From contig PWZL01000058.1 in NCBI GenBank assembly GCA_003567475.1, forward strand, positions 19,859 to 83,858: a stretch of 64,000 nt of DNA, read 5' to 3'. Position numbers and translations under genes: made by a program. Below the pieces are notes generated by a model that worked only from the letters and a program-made list of their open reading frames with translations, ran no database searches and had not been told where the DNA came from. Of the stretch, positions 1 through 9,049 are shown one piece after another; position 1 is the stretch's first letter, and every line of letters starts with the position of its first letter. The stretch is from Gammaproteobacteria bacterium. GTDB lineage: Bacteria > Pseudomonadota > Gammaproteobacteria > Steroidobacterales > PWYM01.

Positions 1-222
1 GGTCACGATCAGAAAGTCGTCCGAGCCGTATCGCGCGCGAATTTCGCGGTAATAGTGCATGGCCTCATCGCCTTCGAGCACCAGCGATTCAGCTGAGGCA
101 TCAAGCTGAAAATGCCGGATCTGAGTCGCCGCGACTGCCAGCAGGGCCGACACCAGACCGGCGGCGATCCAGGGATGTTCGAGCACCAGCCGATGGTATA
201 GGGTTGTGAACGTGCGGGTCAT
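1..222 (-). CDS. RND/MMPL-type exporter, N-terminal fragment (runs off window)
   Basis: Reverse-strand reading from ATG at 222: MTRTFTTLYHRLVLEHPWIAAGLVSALLAVAATQIRHFQLDASAESLVLEGDEAMHYYREIRARYGSDDFLIVT; N-terminal TM followed by the DASAESLVLEGD..YG.DDF pattern of RND-superfamily exporters. Absent from the ORF track because it is truncated. Confidence 0.65.
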   Translation of the reverse strand, partial: MTRTFTTLYHRLVLEHPWIAAGLVSALLAVAATQIRHFQLDASAESLVLEGDEAMHYYREIRARYGSDDFLIVT

Positions 223-336
223 TTCAGGCATCCGGAAACCGGCAGGGATCGTATCATGTGGCAGGTCAGGGAACGGAACGCTCTGCGGCGTTTGCAGGTC
301 GGAACGTCTGGAGGGCCACTCTTCGGAGCATAGGAC

Positions 337-891
337 ATGGACAGACGATGGTTTTTGGGTGGTCTCGCCGCTACTGCAGCGGCCGGCACCACAACACCGT
401 GGGCGTTAGCCCGCGCTGGCGCCACGCCCCACGATATCGAGGCAATCACCCGTATGCTGACACGTGACGGCGAGCTCCAACGGCTCGAACACAGGGCCGA
501 TTTCTGGCGACGCTATGTGGACGGGCTCGCCTGGGACGTGCTGTTCCGGGAGCGGACCGAGCGACCATTCACCAGCCCGCTGAACGACGAAACACGCACG
601 GGGACCTACGTCTGTGCCGCCTGTCACCTGCCGCTGTTCGAATCCACTACGAAGTACGACAGCGGCACAGGCTGGCCGAGTTTCTGGGCGGCGATCGAGG
701 CCCATATCGGAACGAAAAGAGACTTCAAGCTCATCATTCCACGAACCGAATACCATTGCCTGCGCTGCGGTGGACATCAGGGACATGTCTTCAATGATGG
801 GCCGCGCCCGACCGGCAAGCGCTGGTGCAACAACGGGGTCGCATTGCGCTTCGTACCCATGGACGAGGCACTACCGGAGTTGCGCGGATGA
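337..891 (+). CDS. msrB: Exported peptide-methionine (R)-S-oxide reductase MsrB
   Basis: Two CxxC zinc motifs (CAAC, CLRC), GTGWPSFW, HCLRCGGHQGHVF, RWCNNGVALRF catalytic Cys; N-terminal MDRRWFLGG Tat-like signal. Confidence 0.93.
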   Translation: MDRRWFLGGLAATAAAGTTTPWALARAGATPHDIEAITRMLTRDGELQRLEHRADFWRRYVDGLAWDVLFRERTERPFTSPLNDETRTGTYVCAACHLPLFESTTKYDSGTGWPSFWAAIEAHIGTKRDFKLIIPRTEYHCLRCGGHQGHVFNDGPRPTGKRWCNNGVALRFVPMDEALPELRG

Positions 892-1523
892 TCAGGGTGG
901 TGACACGGAAACGACTGACGATCACGCTCGGGGCGACGCTGGCCTTGCTGGTGGCGAGCGGCCTGATGAGGCCGGCCAGCACCGTGCAGGCCGACGAGAA
1001 TACGACCGCCAGCGCGATCTTCGCGGGAGGGTGTTTCTGGTGCATGGAGCCACCTTTCGATGAGCTGGACGGTGTAATCTCCACCACCTCAGGCTTCATC
1101 GGCGGGCACGTCTCCAACCCCAGCTATCAGCAGGTGGTCCGCGGCGGTACAGGCCATGTGGAGGCCGTCAAGGTGGTGTATGACCCTGCCGTGGTCGCTT
1201 ATGACAGGCTGCTGGAGGTGTTCTGGCGGAACGTCGATCCCGTGGATGACGGCGGGCAGTTCTGTGACCGAGGTGAGGCCTATCTGACGGGCATCTTCGT
1301 GGGCAGTGCTGAAGAACGGCGACTGGCCGAAGCCTCACGTGTAGCACTGGACGCATCCGGGCGTTTCGACCAGCCTGTCGTGACGCCGATTCGCGAACGC
1401 GGCACGTTTTATCCGGCCGAAGAGTACCACCAGAATTACTACCGAAAAAATCCCGTACGCTACCGGTTCTACCGTTTCAACTGCGGCCGTGACCGTCGCT
1501 TGACCGAACTGTGGGGCGACTAA
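888..1523 (+). CDS. msrA: Exported peptide-methionine (S)-S-oxide reductase MsrA
   Basis: AGGCFWCMEPPFDEL active site, GGHVSNPSYQQVVRGGTGHVEAVKVVYDP; hydrophobic N-terminus; ATG overlaps msrB stop (ATGA). Confidence 0.93.
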   Translation: MIRVVTRKRLTITLGATLALLVASGLMRPASTVQADENTTASAIFAGGCFWCMEPPFDELDGVISTTSGFIGGHVSNPSYQQVVRGGTGHVEAVKVVYDPAVVAYDRLLEVFWRNVDPVDDGGQFCDRGEAYLTGIFVGSAEERRLAEASRVALDASGRFDQPVVTPIRERGTFYPAEEYHQNYYRKNPVRYRFYRFNCGRDRRLTELWGD

Positions 1524-1535
1524 TACCGCCCCCCG

Positions 1536-2705
1536 TCAGAACCAGAACGAAAAGAACAACTGGAACACATTGGCTGAGAGGCTGTATGTCGGCTCATCAC
1601 CGGGCGACTCGGCATTCACCCGCAGATCGCGGAAATCACGGTAATCCGCCGTGATCCAGTCATAGGTGAAGTTGACCGCACCCCGTTCGAACATGGCCCA
1701 GCGAGCCGTGAACAGCTCGTAACTGACACCCATCCGCACCGAGTGGCTGTCGTAACGGCTGAGTTCCTTGTCCCGCGCGAGGAAGTTCTGCGCGCTGCGA
1801 AACGGATACAGGTCGCTCCAGAAATCCGCGGCCCCCTGGGTGTAATATCGATACTGCAGATCGAGAATCACGCGTGGCAGCGTGGCGTGGGTGTACCCGA
1901 CCCGGGTACTGTGAGCGTCGATGCCCCAGTCGTCGCTGAAATAGCGATACTCCGCGTGCACCGCAGCGCGATACGGCAGGTGGTAACGCGCACGCAAAGC
2001 CACCGCACTGCTGGTGCGGCGTCGAGGATAGACCTCAGCCTGGAATCCGTAACCACGACTCGACTCCGGGTCCAGGTAGCGCACCTGCCGGTAGGGGTTG
2101 TTCAGGAACCCCTTGTCGGTAATGGTCTCGAAGGCGAGTTCGGCCAGCATGTTGCGGGTGACGACCTGCGTCACACCCAGACGCCACGAGTGACGGTCCA
2201 GCTCCTCGCTGAACTCTGGATCACCACTGCGGCCGATTTCGTCCGAACCACGGACGTAACCCATGCTCAGGGTGGTCATCGCCGCAAAGACCTCCTGACT
2301 CACCCCGATATTGAACGAACGGCCCTTGTAATCATTCTCGTCACTCGCAACCACCCCGAGACTGAGCAGGGTATCGCCTCTCAGGTAATCCAGCGTGCCG
2401 GCAAGCTCCGTACGCTCCTCCCGATACGGGCTGGCCGTGGTGATCACATCGATCGAGGCACCTGAGATCGTATCGACATGGTATTTCCCCTGTACAGAGA
2501 AGCTTTCGCCGAGCTGCTTGCGCACCAGTACGGACGGACCCTCTACCGTGATACCACCGCCGTCATAGTAATGATAGAGAACGTCCATTCGCTCTTCAGG
2601 CAGTACCGCGGCAGGCGCGTCGCCCATAGCCCACAACGCGACCGTACCCAGGACACACGCGAGGGTCCTGGAGGCGGTGCACCTGGAGTTCACGGACCCG
2701 CTCAT
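1536..2705 (-). CDS. DUF3570 domain-containing protein (beta-rich outer membrane-like)
   Basis: Signal peptide followed by VLPEERMDVLYHYYDGGGITVEGPSVLVRK and many alternating aromatic strands, ends in aromatic SFWF; start taken at ATG 2705 just after the DUF4266 stop. Confidence 0.75.
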   Translation of the reverse strand: MSGSVNSRCTASRTLACVLGTVALWAMGDAPAAVLPEERMDVLYHYYDGGGITVEGPSVLVRKQLGESFSVQGKYHVDTISGASIDVITTASPYREERTELAGTLDYLRGDTLLSLGVVASDENDYKGRSFNIGVSQEVFAAMTTLSMGYVRGSDEIGRSGDPEFSEELDRHSWRLGVTQVVTRNMLAELAFETITDKGFLNNPYRQVRYLDPESSRGYGFQAEVYPRRRTSSAVALRARYHLPYRAAVHAEYRYFSDDWGIDAHSTRVGYTHATLPRVILDLQYRYYTQGAADFWSDLYPFRSAQNFLARDKELSRYDSHSVRMGVSYELFTARWAMFERGAVNFTYDWITADYRDFRDLRVNAESPGDEPTYSLSANVFQLFFSFWF

Positions 2706-2706
2706 G

Positions 2707-2943
2707 TCAGTTGCACCCACAGCCGCCACCGGATCCACCACTCGCGCCGCGCGCACCCTCGCGAATGTCATACAGCTTCTGCAGATAGGCTGCGGAGACC
2801 GGGTCACGCTCGAAACTCATGATCGGATCCGCCAGACGGTCTCGCTCGTAGGGCTGAACCCACGGCTGGACCCCCGAGCACGCACTCACCGACGCCAGCA
2901 TGCCCAACACGATGAGACACCGAATGAGCCTGGCCATGATCAA
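2707..2943 (-). CDS. DUF4266 domain-containing small lipoprotein, C-terminal GGGCGCN
   Basis: MARLIRCLIVLGMLASVSAC lipobox, VQPYERDRLADPIMSF, C-terminal GGSGGGCGCN; ATG overlaps upstream TlpA-like stop. Confidence 0.8.
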   Translation of the reverse strand: MIMARLIRCLIVLGMLASVSACSGVQPWVQPYERDRLADPIMSFERDPVSAAYLQKLYDIREGARGASGGSGGGCGCN

Positions 2944-3465
2944 CGCTCCCGAACCAGCGCGCGGACCGCATCCTGGTATTTCTGCTCATCCCCCGGCTTG
3001 TAACCGAAGAAGTGATCGCGCAGCTGACCCTGACGATCGACCAGAATCGTGGTTGGCATCGCCGCCACTCCGTACAGGGCGCCCACTTCCTCCTTCGTGT
3101 CGAGCAGAATCGGAAAAGTCACCGGCACCTCGGCAAGGAAGCGGTCGATCAGCCGGTTCTCCTGCTCCACGTTGACGCCGAGCAGGCTAAACCCCAGTCG
3201 CTGGAAACGCTGATGAATCTGGTCAAGCAGCGGCATTTCCTGGCGGCAGGGCGGACACCAGGTCGCCCAGAAATTGATCATGACGACGTCGCCGCGCAGG
3301 TCGCTGAGGCTGAGACTGCCGCCCCCGCGCACGGGCAGCGTGAAGTCCGGCGCAGGGCCGCTCTGCGCGGCGCGTGCCAATGCCGCAGACATCGGTGTCG
3401 CGGCGAGCGGTGCCGTGGCGAGCATGGCGCACAGCATGCGGCGATCGAGATGGGCGTTGTGAGTC
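2940..3465 (-). CDS. TlpA-family thioredoxin-like protein disulfide reductase
   Basis: NFWATWCPPCRQEMPLLDQ active site, GVNVEQENRL, AMPTTILVDRQG; N-terminal signal; ORF track extends to 3515, start choice uncertain. Confidence 0.88.
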
Positions 3466-3511
3466 ATCATCGCTCCCTGGAAATCAAGCCTGAATTCACG
3501 CTCCAGCCAAC

Positions 3512-4180
3512 TCAAAAGAACCAGCCGAGCCCGATCACGAACTCAATGTTGTGAACCGTCTTGTCCTCACCCAGGAGATCGGTTCTGAACACGTGGTCGC
3601 GCACCATCAGGTGGGCTGACAGCCAGTCGTTCAACAGTACGCGGTAGCCGGCCCCGAAAGTAATGGTGAAGCGGCTGTCACCTGCAAAATCAGTGCTGCC
3701 GGCGCCGAGCAACAGATAAAGTGAAGAGGTGAACGCGCGATTTCGTCCGATGAACGTCTCGCCAGGAAACAGGTTGTAACCCAGCGACAGGTCGTAGTAC
3801 CGGAACGTGCGCTCGTCGGACGGGAGCAGGTCGACGGCCCCGCTAAGCGTCTCGAAGCTGGTCCGCCCGGCGGTGGTCTGGCCGATGGTCGCCTCGGCAA
3901 AAAGCCCTTCGGTAATGTGATAGGCCAGTCGCCCGCCGTACACGGTGCTGCTGCCGAAATCTTCCACACTGAGGAATCCGGTATAGGCCCCGAGTTCGAA
4001 GTTTTCGGTATCTATCCGAGGCCGTCGGACTTCACGACGTTCCACGCGGGGATCGATCACCGGTTCCGCTGAACTGGGCTCGTCAAGCGTATCCATCACG
4101 CGGCTGCAGCCGCTCGTCAACACGGCCAGAAAGAGCGCCACTGCCGCATTCAGAAAAAGAAACCGAAGCCCGCTTTCCAT
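3512..4180 (-). CDS. Outer membrane beta-barrel domain lipoprotein
   Basis: Start at MESGLRFLFLNAAVALFLAVLTSGCS lipobox; C-terminal barrel-like strands ending IEFVIGLGWFF; overlaps both neighbours. Confidence 0.7.
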   Translation of the reverse strand: MESGLRFLFLNAAVALFLAVLTSGCSRVMDTLDEPSSAEPVIDPRVERREVRRPRIDTENFELGAYTGFLSVEDFGSSTVYGGRLAYHITEGLFAEATIGQTTAGRTSFETLSGAVDLLPSDERTFRYYDLSLGYNLFPGETFIGRNRAFTSSLYLLLGAGSTDFAGDSRFTITFGAGYRVLLNDWLSAHLMVRDHVFRTDLLGEDKTVHNIEFVIGLGWFF

Positions 4181-4941
4181 TCGTTGACGTCCTCGTTTTC
4201 GTCGCGGCTGGTAAACACCACGTATCGCCGATACTCGGCCCGCAGCATGAAATTCCGACTCACGTGCATGCGCAACCCAAGGCCCGCATGCCCGATCTGA
4301 TCCGTACGGTTTTCCACGTCGACCAGAGTCGCGCGGGGTTCTATACGGATCACCCCTGTCCCCAAGGCCAGGAATGGTGACACTCGCCATTCCGGCCAAG
4401 GCTGGTGCACGAGATTGACTCCCGCTAGCCAGCCGCTGGAAAACCGGCCGTTGAGATCTGAAGCGCTCAACTCCAGCGACAGGTTCCTCGTCGCATGCCA
4501 GGCGAAATAGGCGGACAGAACATCTGCGCCGCTGAAATCGCCGAGCATCACTCCACCCTCAGTACGCCGCTCGAGATAGTCGAGGCGACTCGGTGGCGCA
4601 ATACTCACCGGCTCTCCCGAAGGCAATACGGTCCGACTGATCTGGGCGCGACTTGCCCAGCCTTCCACCCCACCCGCCGTGCGCACCCGGAACCAGTCCG
4701 TACGCCGACTCAGGATCTCGATCTGCTCACCACGCTCGGCGATGTGGAATCTCGGATACCCTCTTCCAGGGCCGCTATGCAGTTCCAGAAACGGCTCGGA
4801 CACTTCGACCACATAGTGCGCCTCGCGCGCCTGCACCGGTGTGACGAAGTGCAAGAAAATGGCAGCGCCGATGAGCATCAGTCGAAGAGCTTGGACGGCG
4901 TTCACGTTCACGATGAAGTCAGTCCTCTGCCGGCGCGTCAA
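4150..4941 (-). CDS. SH3 domain plus outer membrane beta-barrel protein
   Basis: Signal peptide, then SH3-like YVVEVSEPFLELHSGPGRGYPRFHIAERGEQIEILSRRTDWFRVRTAGGVEGWA, then barrel strands ending WKAGFGFFF. Confidence 0.75.
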   Translation of the reverse strand: MTRRQRTDFIVNVNAVQALRLMLIGAAIFLHFVTPVQAREAHYVVEVSEPFLELHSGPGRGYPRFHIAERGEQIEILSRRTDWFRVRTAGGVEGWASRAQISRTVLPSGEPVSIAPPSRLDYLERRTEGGVMLGDFSGADVLSAYFAWHATRNLSLELSASDLNGRFSSGWLAGVNLVHQPWPEWRVSPFLALGTGVIRIEPRATLVDVENRTDQIGHAGLGLRMHVSRNFMLRAEYRRYVVFTSRDENEDVNEWKAGFGFFF

Positions 4942-7624
4942 AGGGGTTGTTGAAGTATTGACCGCCGATGTCCAACCACTCGGCCACCAGACGAAGCTCA
5001 GCGGGACTCAGCCAGCCCGCGTGTCCCGCCCCGGGGGCGAAAGCAGCGAAAAACCGCCCGGAAGCACGCGCGCCGGCGGCGCTCATCGAGGGCTGGACCG
5101 CAACGGTGTCCAGAATAGGCTCACCCGTCTCTTCATCGACGACCGGCAGGCCCGTAGCAGGGTCGAGCCGCTCGACCAGGCGGATCTGCAGGGCGCCCTC
5201 GACCAGCTCAAGCTGGACGTCGGGGAACAACAGTTCGCGATACGAGCGCACCTGCAAGGCCTGCGCGGGAGAGGGATCCCCCGTCAATTCAAGCTGTGCC
5301 TCCGGCAGCTGGGTCACGCCCATTGCATCGCTGCGGGAGTGACAGCTGGTACATGTCCGATCGATCAGGACGGTGATGCCATCGTCATCGAGTATCTGGC
5401 GGTCCAGCTCCCATAGGGGCTGGATGTGCGTCTCGTAGTTGATCACCGTCCGGCAGCCTGCAGTCCATCGCTGCATGCAGGCTTCGCTCACCGGTGCAAG
5501 CGTCTCGAGGTCCTCATAGCGCCACGCAATCGAGGCGTCGGGTTCACGACCCGCCGCCACCGGATCGGTCCAGATGTCTTCGTAGAGCACATCGACACTC
5601 GGTCGGATCGCCGCGCAGTCCTCCACGCCGCAGCTGATGCGGGCCTTGACCTCGGCCATGGTTTCGCCGAAATCGGCGAACAGTGCGCTCTGGGTATTCG
5701 GAAACGGGATACTCGAGGAGGCCGCGCCCGCCCACGCGCTATCGAAGGCATCCAAGCGCCCATGGGACAGACCACTCCCAGGCTGGTGGCAGCCATTACA
5801 GCTCAGGGTCTGCCCTGGCCGCACCTGCAACCAGTTCTGGTGGCGCGCGCGCACCCGCTGTCCTGCGCGGTCGAGTACCGAGAGTGACAGCGGGACATCA
5901 GCCGGCACCGCCACCACCACAGAGCCATCCGGCTCGATGGGCGCATAGCCGATGATCTCGCGCATGCCACTGCGGGCTCCACCCCGGCCGAAGGCCACGC
6001 CCCGATTGAAATCGCGAACGTCATCATCCGGAATCGATACCGCCTTGAGCACGCGAAGCCAGGCCACGGGGCGGTCGGCGAAACTGGTCTGCGCCGGATC
6101 CGCGAGCGCCTCGATACCCACGCCCGACATGTCTTCGCCGAGCACGTCGTGGACGCTTCGAATGTTCAGCAACCCCAGGCCCTGCTCAGCCAGTCGGCTA
6201 TCCGCTTGTCCGCTGGCGAGCTGGTCGAAAATGATGCCGGGCAAGGGCCTGGGCTGCATCGCCACGACCTCCGAGTAGACGACGCCTTCCTGGGGCAACA
6301 GTACCGGGAGCTGCGTATCCGCGCGACGGTCGTAAATCCAGATCCCATACAGGGGTGGCGCCGGCACTGCCGCCGGATCTTCCAGACGCTCCGGGGTACA
6401 CGGCACGATACGGTCGTTGTCCATCAGCCGGCACTGACTCCAGCTCACGAACATCCGATCGGTGCCATCTTCCAGTGGCCAGGCTGCGCTGTATTGCCCC
6501 CCCGGCGACAACCCCACCCCGGGCGTCACGACACTCGCGGTCGCGGGCTGCTGCGCCGGGCCGCTCAGCACTCCGGCATTGGCGGCAGTCGGTTGGGTGT
6601 TCTCGACGTAGTTGTCCACATCGATCAGGACCAGGTCGCCACCGAGGTAACTGACCTGGAAAGGCTGAGCCAAGGCCAGTATGCGTCCATCCGGCATCTC
6701 ACGCGGCTTCAGGAAATGGACGTCAATGCCATCTTGTCCAGTGCCGCGACTGTTTTTGCCGTAGAGCAGTTCAAGCCCGGTACCGTCCGGGTTCATCCGA
6801 TAAAGACTGATCTCGTTACGGGAACCGAAGCGGTCCCAGCGACTGAATACCACCTGGCCACTGGAGAGGACACTGGGCGAGAGGTCATGGCTCTGATTGA
6901 ACGACACCTGGCGTATTTCGCTGCCGTCTTCGTTCATCACATGCAGTACGAACGCCGGCTCGTTGAAATTCTCGTCTAGTGCATCGAACTGCGGTTTGCC
7001 CTCGTCGAGCAGCATGGCCTTGCCGCCACGCTGCCGGGTGGAGGTGAAGATGATTCGGCCATCGGGAAGGTAATGTGGCGCCAGATCATGGCCGAGTTCC
7101 GCGGTCAGCTCCGAGGTGATGATTCGGCGCAACCGCTCATCGATGCGGTGATATTCCCAGATATTCCAGGTCGGCTGATCCTCCGGGTCAGCCCCCTCGA
7201 TGAAGGGTCCGCGCATCGAAAACAGCAGTCGCTCTCCGTCCCAGGAGACACTGACATCGCGGATGTCGTACATGCCCTCGGTCAGGGCCCCGGTGACATT
7301 GATCTCAGGGGCCGAGGGTGAGGCCCTTTCCCGAATGATCAGATCTGCGCCCAGCTCGAAGCGATCCAGCAGCCGTCGCGCATCGGTGGTCCCCAACATG
7401 CCCTGATCACCTGCCGGTACGGGACGCTGAACGTAGGCGATCGGAACATCCACGACCACCGGGTCTGGCCCTTGTCCGCCGGCAAGTCCGATACCGTCTT
7501 CCCCGCCGCAAGCCGCGAGTAGCAGCACTGCAGTGAGTGCGGGCAGCGTCATCACGGTATTGCGGCTCACCACCCGCTTGGTCATCGAGTCACCCGGCAT
7601 CGGTTTCATCGCGTGCATCCTCAT
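4919..7624 (-). CDS. HzsA-like PD40/beta-propeller lipoprotein with two c-type heme motifs
   Basis: Lipobox LLLAACGGEDG; WD40-like repeats (VSWDGERLLFSMRG, LPDGRIIFTSTRQRGGKAMLLDEGKPQ, VLSSGQVVFSRWD); CNGCH and CTSCH motifs with YETHIQPLWELDR upstream of the second. Start at 7624 behind AAGGAAC. Confidence 0.75.
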   Translation of the reverse strand: MRMHAMKPMPGDSMTKRVVSRNTVMTLPALTAVLLLAACGGEDGIGLAGGQGPDPVVVDVPIAYVQRPVPAGDQGMLGTTDARRLLDRFELGADLIIRERASPSAPEINVTGALTEGMYDIRDVSVSWDGERLLFSMRGPFIEGADPEDQPTWNIWEYHRIDERLRRIITSELTAELGHDLAPHYLPDGRIIFTSTRQRGGKAMLLDEGKPQFDALDENFNEPAFVLHVMNEDGSEIRQVSFNQSHDLSPSVLSSGQVVFSRWDRFGSRNEISLYRMNPDGTGLELLYGKNSRGTGQDGIDVHFLKPREMPDGRILALAQPFQVSYLGGDLVLIDVDNYVENTQPTAANAGVLSGPAQQPATASVVTPGVGLSPGGQYSAAWPLEDGTDRMFVSWSQCRLMDNDRIVPCTPERLEDPAAVPAPPLYGIWIYDRRADTQLPVLLPQEGVVYSEVVAMQPRPLPGIIFDQLASGQADSRLAEQGLGLLNIRSVHDVLGEDMSGVGIEALADPAQTSFADRPVAWLRVLKAVSIPDDDVRDFNRGVAFGRGGARSGMREIIGYAPIEPDGSVVVAVPADVPLSLSVLDRAGQRVRARHQNWLQVRPGQTLSCNGCHQPGSGLSHGRLDAFDSAWAGAASSSIPFPNTQSALFADFGETMAEVKARISCGVEDCAAIRPSVDVLYEDIWTDPVAAGREPDASIAWRYEDLETLAPVSEACMQRWTAGCRTVINYETHIQPLWELDRQILDDDGITVLIDRTCTSCHSRSDAMGVTQLPEAQLELTGDPSPAQALQVRSYRELLFPDVQLELVEGALQIRLVERLDPATGLPVVDEETGEPILDTVAVQPSMSAAGARASGRFFAAFAPGAGHAGWLSPAELRLVAEWLDIGGQYFNNPFDAPAED

Positions 7625-7818
7625 CGTTCCTTCAGTTATCGACCGCTGCGTCGACCACTGAAGTCTGAACCGCAGAAAACACACCAGACAGCGACTGTTT
7701 TACTTAACCCCATGGCAGTCTGCAAAAACGTTAACGCAGTCACAGAACAACAAGTAGCGGACTTTGCCTAATGATCACCAGCGTGTGGCACGCCCTATTC
7801 GACACGAGGTGACTCGAC

Positions 7819-9027
7819 GTGACAGCTGGCATGAACAACCTCCGGATCACGACCCTATGCCCAAGTGGCAGGCTGTCAGCGGCCGTATTGGCATTGGGGC
7901 TGTATCTCGCACTCGCCATGATCATGCAGGCGTTCGCGACCCCTCGCGATGAAGCACGTCGCATTCATGACCGGCTCGCGGGGGTACCCCCCTCCGCTGC
8001 AGTGCTCGACCAGATGACCAGCCTGGTCAGCAACGGCGATGCGATCGGTGCGGCTTACCTCGCGATGGAAAACCGCGCGTTCTATGACGTCACACTGAAA
8101 AACTGGGCGGCACCCTGGACGAACCGTGAAGAAGATGTGTTCGTCCCGCTGAACGACTACATCGCGACGGTGATCGGCATGGTGCGCGACGATGTACCGT
8201 TCAACCAGCTGCTCTCGGCTGACATGGTCTATGTCGGACGTGACGGACTTTCGGGCATACCCGCCTATTCGATGACCAGCAATGCGCACTACGAAGAGCT
8301 GGAGCGTCGAAATATCAACCTGATGGAGAATCTGGAACAGCGACGCCAGTCGGCGATGACGGATCTGCCACCAGACGCCACCGCAGGGGTCATGACCACC
8401 CGTGCCGCAGCAGAGGCGTTTTTCGTCGCCGGCACCAACCGGGCGATGCTGCGATTTACGCTCATGGCGCATATGTGCCGGGACCTGGAGCAGCTGGCCG
8501 ACACGACCCGCTCACCTGACCGGATTCGGCAAGACGTTTCGCGCAGCCCAGGTGGCGACAGCCGGTTATTCCTGAACAACTGCGTGAGCTGCCATACCGG
8601 CATGGACCCGCTGGCTCAGGCCTACGCCTATTACGACTGGGACGAGAGCGCGCGGCGCATCGTCTACACCAGTGGACAGGTCAGACCTAAATACTTCAAC
8701 AATGCCGACACATTCCCCTTCGGCTTTGTCACCACCGACGCCAGCTGGGCAAACTACTGGCGCGAGGGACAGAACGCGCTGCTCGGTTGGGACCCGGGTC
8801 GTCCGGGGGAGGGCTACGGCGCCAAGTCCATGGGTGAGGAGCTCGCCAACAGCCAGGCATTTGCACAATGCCAGGTCGAGAAAGTTTTCCGTACCGTCTG
8901 CCTGCGCACGCCCACCGATGCAGCAGATCGTCAGCAGGTTGCCAGCATGGTAACAAGCTTCCGCGGCGGCAATTACCGCATGCGCCAGGTGTTTGCCGAA
9001 TCGGCAGCCTACTGCCGCGCCGACTGA
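7819..9027 (+). CDS. Exported c-type cytochrome-like protein with one CxxCH motif
   Basis: GTG start after GAGGTG; N-terminal hydrophobic segment; LFLNNCVSCHTGMDPLAQAYAYYDWDES heme motif. Confidence 0.65.
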   Translation: MTAGMNNLRITTLCPSGRLSAAVLALGLYLALAMIMQAFATPRDEARRIHDRLAGVPPSAAVLDQMTSLVSNGDAIGAAYLAMENRAFYDVTLKNWAAPWTNREEDVFVPLNDYIATVIGMVRDDVPFNQLLSADMVYVGRDGLSGIPAYSMTSNAHYEELERRNINLMENLEQRRQSAMTDLPPDATAGVMTTRAAAEAFFVAGTNRAMLRFTLMAHMCRDLEQLADTTRSPDRIRQDVSRSPGGDSRLFLNNCVSCHTGMDPLAQAYAYYDWDESARRIVYTSGQVRPKYFNNADTFPFGFVTTDASWANYWREGQNALLGWDPGRPGEGYGAKSMGEELANSQAFAQCQVEKVFRTVCLRTPTDAADRQQVASMVTSFRGGNYRMRQVFAESAAYCRAD

Positions 9028-9049
9028 GCTGGAAAGAGGACAGGCCGCC

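Noticed and set aside
7786-7801. TGGCACGCCCTATTC as a second sigma54 promoter before the cytochrome operon
   Set aside because: The -12 GC element is missing (ATTC rather than TTGC).
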